In this document: piece by piece, positions 49,601-52,500 of the stretch | Layout: each line of letters opens with the position of its first letter | Position numbering within the stretch: position 1 is the stretch's first letter | Source of the DNA: Betaproteobacteria bacterium | Lineage (GTDB): Bacteria; Pseudomonadota; Gammaproteobacteria; Burkholderiales; Casimicrobiaceae | Direction of reading: 5' to 3' | Assembly: GCA_016861105.1 (NCBI GenBank) | Contig: BOKS01000021.1 | Coordinates: 1-52,500 of the forward strand | DNA length: 52,500 bases | Program-made: the position numbers and the translations under genes | The notes under the pieces: generated by a model | What the model was told of the DNA's origin: nothing | What the model saw: the letters and a program-made list of their open reading frames with translations, nothing else | Databases searched by the model: none

Positions 49601-50287
49601 ATGGACTTCATCTTCATGCTCACGCGCCACGACCGCACCGTCGAGGACGCGGAGGACCTGGTCGACGCGGTGTGCGACCTCGGCGTCGGGCACGTGGGCT
49701 TCAAGGACGTCGGCGTCGGCACGGCGACGATGGCGCGGCTGGCCGAGCGCATCCGGGGCCGCGGGGCCGTCTGCTACCTCGAGGTGGTGAGCACCACGCC
49801 GCAGTCGGTCGCCGCGTCGCTCGCCGCCGCCGCGGCGCTCGGCGTCGACTGCGTGCTGGGCGGCACCGACCTCGACGCGGCGCAGCGCACGCTGGGGCGC
49901 CTGGACGGCTACTTCCCGTTTCCGGGCCGGCCGGTCGGCCACCCGACGCGCCTCGACGGCACGCCGGAGGACGTCGAGGCCGACGCGCGGCGCGCCCGTG
50001 CGCGCGGCTGCCCCGGCGTGGACCTGCTCGCCTTCCGGGCGACGCAGGCCGACCCGCTCGCGCTGGTGCGCGCCGCGCGCCGCGGCCTTGGGGACGGGCG
50101 CCTGATCGTCGCGGGCAGCGTCCACTGCGCGGCGCAGATCCGCGACCTCGCCGCCGCCGGCGCCGACGCGTTCACGATCGGCTCGGCGGTGTTCGACGGC
50201 ACGTTCTCCCCGACGAAGGGATCGCTGCGCAGCCAGGTCGTCGACATCCTCGACGCCTGCCGGGCCGCCGCGGAGGTCGCCGGTTGA
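49601..50287 (+). CDS. TIM-barrel protein of unknown substrate (HisA/NanE-like)
   Basis: This 228-residue protein has a regular beta/alpha pattern: MDFIFMLTRHD, GVGHVGFKDVG, VCYLEVVSTT, DCVLGGTDLDAAQ, GVDLLAFRA, LIVAGSVHCAAQIRDLAAAGADAFTIGSAVFDG. The last segment is a typical phosphate-binding beta7-beta8 region of phosphosugar barrels. It does not match PcrB-type glycerol-phosphate prenyl transferases. It is directly coupled to a glycerol-1-phosphate dehydrogenase gene, so a phosphorylated polyol or sugar is a reasonable guess. GGAGGG precedes the ATG. Confidence 0.7.
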   Translation: MDFIFMLTRHDRTVEDAEDLVDAVCDLGVGHVGFKDVGVGTATMARLAERIRGRGAVCYLEVVSTTPQSVAASLAAAAALGVDCVLGGTDLDAAQRTLGRLDGYFPFPGRPVGHPTRLDGTPEDVEADARRARARGCPGVDLLAFRATQADPLALVRAARRGLGDGRLIVAGSVHCAAQIRDLAAAGADAFTIGSAVFDGTFSPTKGSLRSQVVDILDACRAAAEVAG

Positions 50288-51654
50288 CGGGCGCAGCGGC
50301 GCCGGCGGAAGGCGGCGAGCATTCCGCGCGCGCGGACGCGGGTGCGCCGCAGCCACCGTCGGCGGAGCAGGCGCTGGACCAGCTGCTGCGGGGTGCGTGG
50401 ATCGACCCGGACAGCGGTCGCGCGACCGGCGTCGCGATCCAGGCGATCGCGATCGAGCCGACGCTGGACGGCGAGGAGGCGGACCGCGTCGCCGCGCTCG
50501 CGCTGGGGCGACGATTCGCCGTGGTCAGCGACGCCACGACGCGCCGCGTGCTGGGCGAACGCGTCGAGCGGGCGCTGCGCGCCGTCGGCGCCGTCGAGCC
50601 GGTCGTGCTGCCGGGCGCGCCGCACGCGGACGCGGCAACGGTGGCGCGGGTGCGGGCGTGGTGCGCCGCCGCGGACGCGCTGGTCGCGGTGGGGTCGGGC
50701 ACGATCAACGACCTGGCGAAGGCCGCCGCCGCGGCCGACGGCAAGCCGTACGTCGTCTTCCCGACGGCGCCGTCGATGAACGGCTACACGTCGGCGAACG
50801 CGGCCATCACCGTCGACGGACACAAGAAGACGCTGCCTGCCGTGCTCGCGCGCGGGGTGTTCGTCGACCTGGAGGTGCTCGCCGCGGCACCGCCGCGGAT
50901 GATCCGGGCCGGCCTCGGCGACTCGTTGTGCCGGTCCACCGCGCAGGTCGACTGGCTGCTGTCGCACCACCTGCTCGGCACGCCGTACCGGCGCGCCCCG
51001 TTCGCGCTGCTCGCCGGCGACGAGGCGGCGCTGCTCGACGGCGCGGGCGCGCTGCTCGCGGGCGACCGCGACGCGATGCGCCTGCTGGCGCGCACGCTGC
51101 TGCTGTCCGGCCTCGGCATGACGCTGTGCGGCGGCAGCCAGCCGGCGAGCCAGGGCGAGCACCTGATCAGCCACTACGTCGACATGCGCGCCGCCGCCGG
51201 CCGCGAGCCCAGCCTCCACGGCGAGCAGGTCGCCGTGGCGACGCTGACGATGGCGCGCCTCCAGGAATCGATGCTCGCCGGCGCAGCGCCGGTGCTCGCG
51301 CCCACGCGCGCGACGGCCGCGGATCTCGAGCGCCACTTCGGCGCGGCCCTCGGCGCATCGTGCTGGCGCGAGTTCGAGGGCAAGCGCCTCGACGGCGCCG
51401 GCGCCGCGGCCATGACTGCGCGCCTCGCGAAGGCCTGGCCGGCGTTGCGGCGCGACGCGGACGCCGCGCGCGTGCCTGCCGCGCGCCTCGAGGCCGCGAT
51501 GCGCCGCGCCGGCGGGCCGCTGCGCGCCGCGGACATCGGCGTCGGCGCGGACTTCTATGCCGCCGCAGTCCGGCACGCCCGGTTCCTCCGCGACCGGTAC
51601 ACCTTCCTCGACCTCGCCGACGACGCCGGCGTGCTGGAGGCGGCGGGCGCCTGA
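50284..51654 (+). CDS. egsA: sn-Glycerol-1-phosphate dehydrogenase-like (AraM/EgsA family)
   Basis: This 456-residue protein belongs to the iron/zinc-containing alcohol dehydrogenase superfamily. It has the NAD site VAVGSGTINDLAKAAA and VVFPTAPSMNGYTSANAAI; the putative metal ligands are Asp in RAGLGDSLCRS and the His residues of GEHLISHY and SLHGEQVAV. The PTA-SMNGY motif favours glycerol-1-phosphate dehydrogenase over glycerol dehydrogenase. No suitable ATG exists; TTG 50284 overlaps the preceding TGA and has a perfect GGAGG 7 bp upstream. It would interconvert DHAP and sn-glycerol-1-phosphate, unusual outside archaea and Gram-positives; here it may be catabolic. Confidence 0.83.
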   Translation: MTGAAAPAEGGEHSARADAGAPQPPSAEQALDQLLRGAWIDPDSGRATGVAIQAIAIEPTLDGEEADRVAALALGRRFAVVSDATTRRVLGERVERALRAVGAVEPVVLPGAPHADAATVARVRAWCAAADALVAVGSGTINDLAKAAAAADGKPYVVFPTAPSMNGYTSANAAITVDGHKKTLPAVLARGVFVDLEVLAAAPPRMIRAGLGDSLCRSTAQVDWLLSHHLLGTPYRRAPFALLAGDEAALLDGAGALLAGDRDAMRLLARTLLLSGLGMTLCGGSQPASQGEHLISHYVDMRAAAGREPSLHGEQVAVATLTMARLQESMLAGAAPVLAPTRATAADLERHFGAALGASCWREFEGKRLDGAGAAAMTARLAKAWPALRRDADAARVPAARLEAAMRRAGGPLRAADIGVGADFYAAAVRHARFLRDRYTFLDLADDAGVLEAAGA

Positions 51655-51722
51655 CGGGTGTTCGGCGGGGCGCGGTGCCGCGACCCGCTATGATGTTGGA
51701 TCCCCCACGGAGTGCGTGCCCC

Positions 51723-52500
51723 ATGCCGCGTCCACCGGCCAAGCGCAAGCGCCTGTCGCAGCAGGAACGCCACGCCGCCATCCTGGCGATGCTGCGGCGC
51801 GACGGCATCGTGCGCATCGCGACGCTCGCGCAGACCTTCGGCGTGACCACGGAGACCGCCCGGCGCGACCTCGACGAGCTGGCCGAAAGCGGGGCGCTCC
51901 AGCGTACCTACGGGGGCGGCGCGAGCCGTTCGCTGATCGACGAGCCCGGGATCGGCCAGCGGGGCCTGGTCCACGCGGCGGAGCGCACGCGCATCGGCGC
52001 GGCCGCCGCCGCGCTGGTCGACCCGGGCGACGCCGTGATGGTCGACGCCGGGTCGACGACGAGCCTGTTCGCTGCTGCGCTGGCGGCCCGCAACCTCCAC
52101 GTCACGGTCGTCACCAACTGCCTGCCGGTCGCGCACGCGCTCGGCGCCGCCGACCGCTGCCGCGTGATCCTGTGTCCGGGCGACTACGTGGCGCACGAGG
52201 GCGGCGCGTTCGGACCGGAGACGGTCGCGTTCCTCCGCAAGTTCCACGCGAACAAGGCGTTCATCGGCGCGGGCGGCGTCACGCCGGAGGGCATCAGCGA
52301 CGCCCACTCGGCGGGGTGCGCCGTGAAGAGGACGATGATCGAGTGCGCCGCTCGCGCGCTGCTCCTCGCCGACAGCTCGAAGTTCGACGTGCCTCAGTTC
52401 GAGCGCGTGTGCCCGCTCTCCGCCCTCGACGGCCTCGTCACGGAAGCGGCGCCGCCGCGGCGGCTCGCCAGCGCGCTGCGCGCGGCGGGCGTCGAGACGA
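51723..52500 (+). CDS. DeoR-family regulator (3' end outside window)
   Basis: The first 259 codons show an N-terminal helix-turn-helix (RHAAILAMLRRDGIVRIATLAQTFGVTTETARRDLDELAESGALQRTYGGGA). The DeoR sensor domain follows (VDPGDAVMVDAGSTTSLFAAAL, VVTNCLPVAHAL, KAFIGAGGVTPEGISD, LLLADSSKFDV). Such regulators sense phosphorylated sugars or polyols and repress adjacent genes. It lies 68 bp after the glycerol-1-phosphate dehydrogenase in the same direction. The reading frame stays open to the window end. Confidence 0.93.
   Translation, partial: MPRPPAKRKRLSQQERHAAILAMLRRDGIVRIATLAQTFGVTTETARRDLDELAESGALQRTYGGGASRSLIDEPGIGQRGLVHAAERTRIGAAAAALVDPGDAVMVDAGSTTSLFAAALAARNLHVTVVTNCLPVAHALGAADRCRVILCPGDYVAHEGGAFGPETVAFLRKFHANKAFIGAGGVTPEGISDAHSAGCAVKRTMIECAARALLLADSSKFDVPQFERVCPLSALDGLVTEAAPPRRLASALRAAGVET

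Overview
The window is about 70% G+C chromosomal DNA, densely coding, with the gene repertoire of a metabolically versatile betaproteobacterium (Burkholderiales/Rhodocyclales-like): DctPQM TRAP and SsuABC-type ABC transporters, GntR regulators, a YdiJ-type dehydrogenase, a GGDEF/EAL protein and a TonB-dependent copper receptor. That placement is inferred from gene content, not from a marker gene. No tRNA, rRNA, CRISPR array or complete insertion sequence was found.

Layout. (1) 1-1928: the end of an IS481-type element, then a hibernation-factor (HPF/RaiA) gene overlapping a bacterial archaeo-eukaryotic release-factor-like (baeRF) gene. (2) 2208-7392, minus strand: a three-domain ACP / fatty-acyl-AMP ligase / PlsC acyltransferase, a PmtA-like methyltransferase and a sodium symporter, with a 189-bp MITE-like element inserted at the methyltransferase start. 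(3) 7393-15713: an MFS permease, a hemerythrin-like protein, a decayed 5'-nucleotidase, an anaerobic sulfatase-maturase-like radical SAM enzyme, and a DUF2946 protein with a copper receptor. (4) 15720-22243: a HutC-type GntR regulator divergent from a PLP lyase/decarboxylase, ABC transporter and aldehyde dehydrogenase operon; a promoter/operator is readable between them. (5) 22347-30635: a two-subunit 3-oxoacid CoA-transferase, a 12-copy 14-bp tandem repeat, a GGDEF/EAL protein, a subtilase ending in 21 exact GLVLSE repeats, and an MFS permease. (6) 30906-40891: an FCD-type GntR regulator and YdiJ-like oxidoreductase divergent from an aminotransferase, TRAP transporter, crotonase and CoA-transferase operon, with matching TGGTATAC operators on both sides. 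(7) 41069-47423: a stress island of divergent GroEL, phosphoribosyltransferase, CBS-pair protein, Lon-like protease and universal stress protein. (8) 47562-49463: a MurF-like Mur ligase fused to a complete peptidyl-tRNA hydrolase. (9) 49601-end: TIM-barrel protein, glycerol-1-phosphate dehydrogenase and DeoR regulator, cut by the window edge.

How it fits together. FNR/ANR-type boxes (TTGAY-N4-RTCAA, perfect or one mismatch) lie before the hemerythrin, the radical SAM enzyme, GroEL and the CBS gene, and one perfect copy lies upstream of the ACP-ligase gene. This suggests that scattered survival genes answer to oxygen or redox. HPF, the baeRF protein and the Mur ligase-Pth fusion all point to ribosome hibernation, rescue or peptidyl-tRNA turnover. 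The most unusual items are the Mur ligase-Pth fusion, the GLVLSE subtilase tail, the HPF-baeRF pair and the PLP lyase/ABC/aldehyde dehydrogenase operon.
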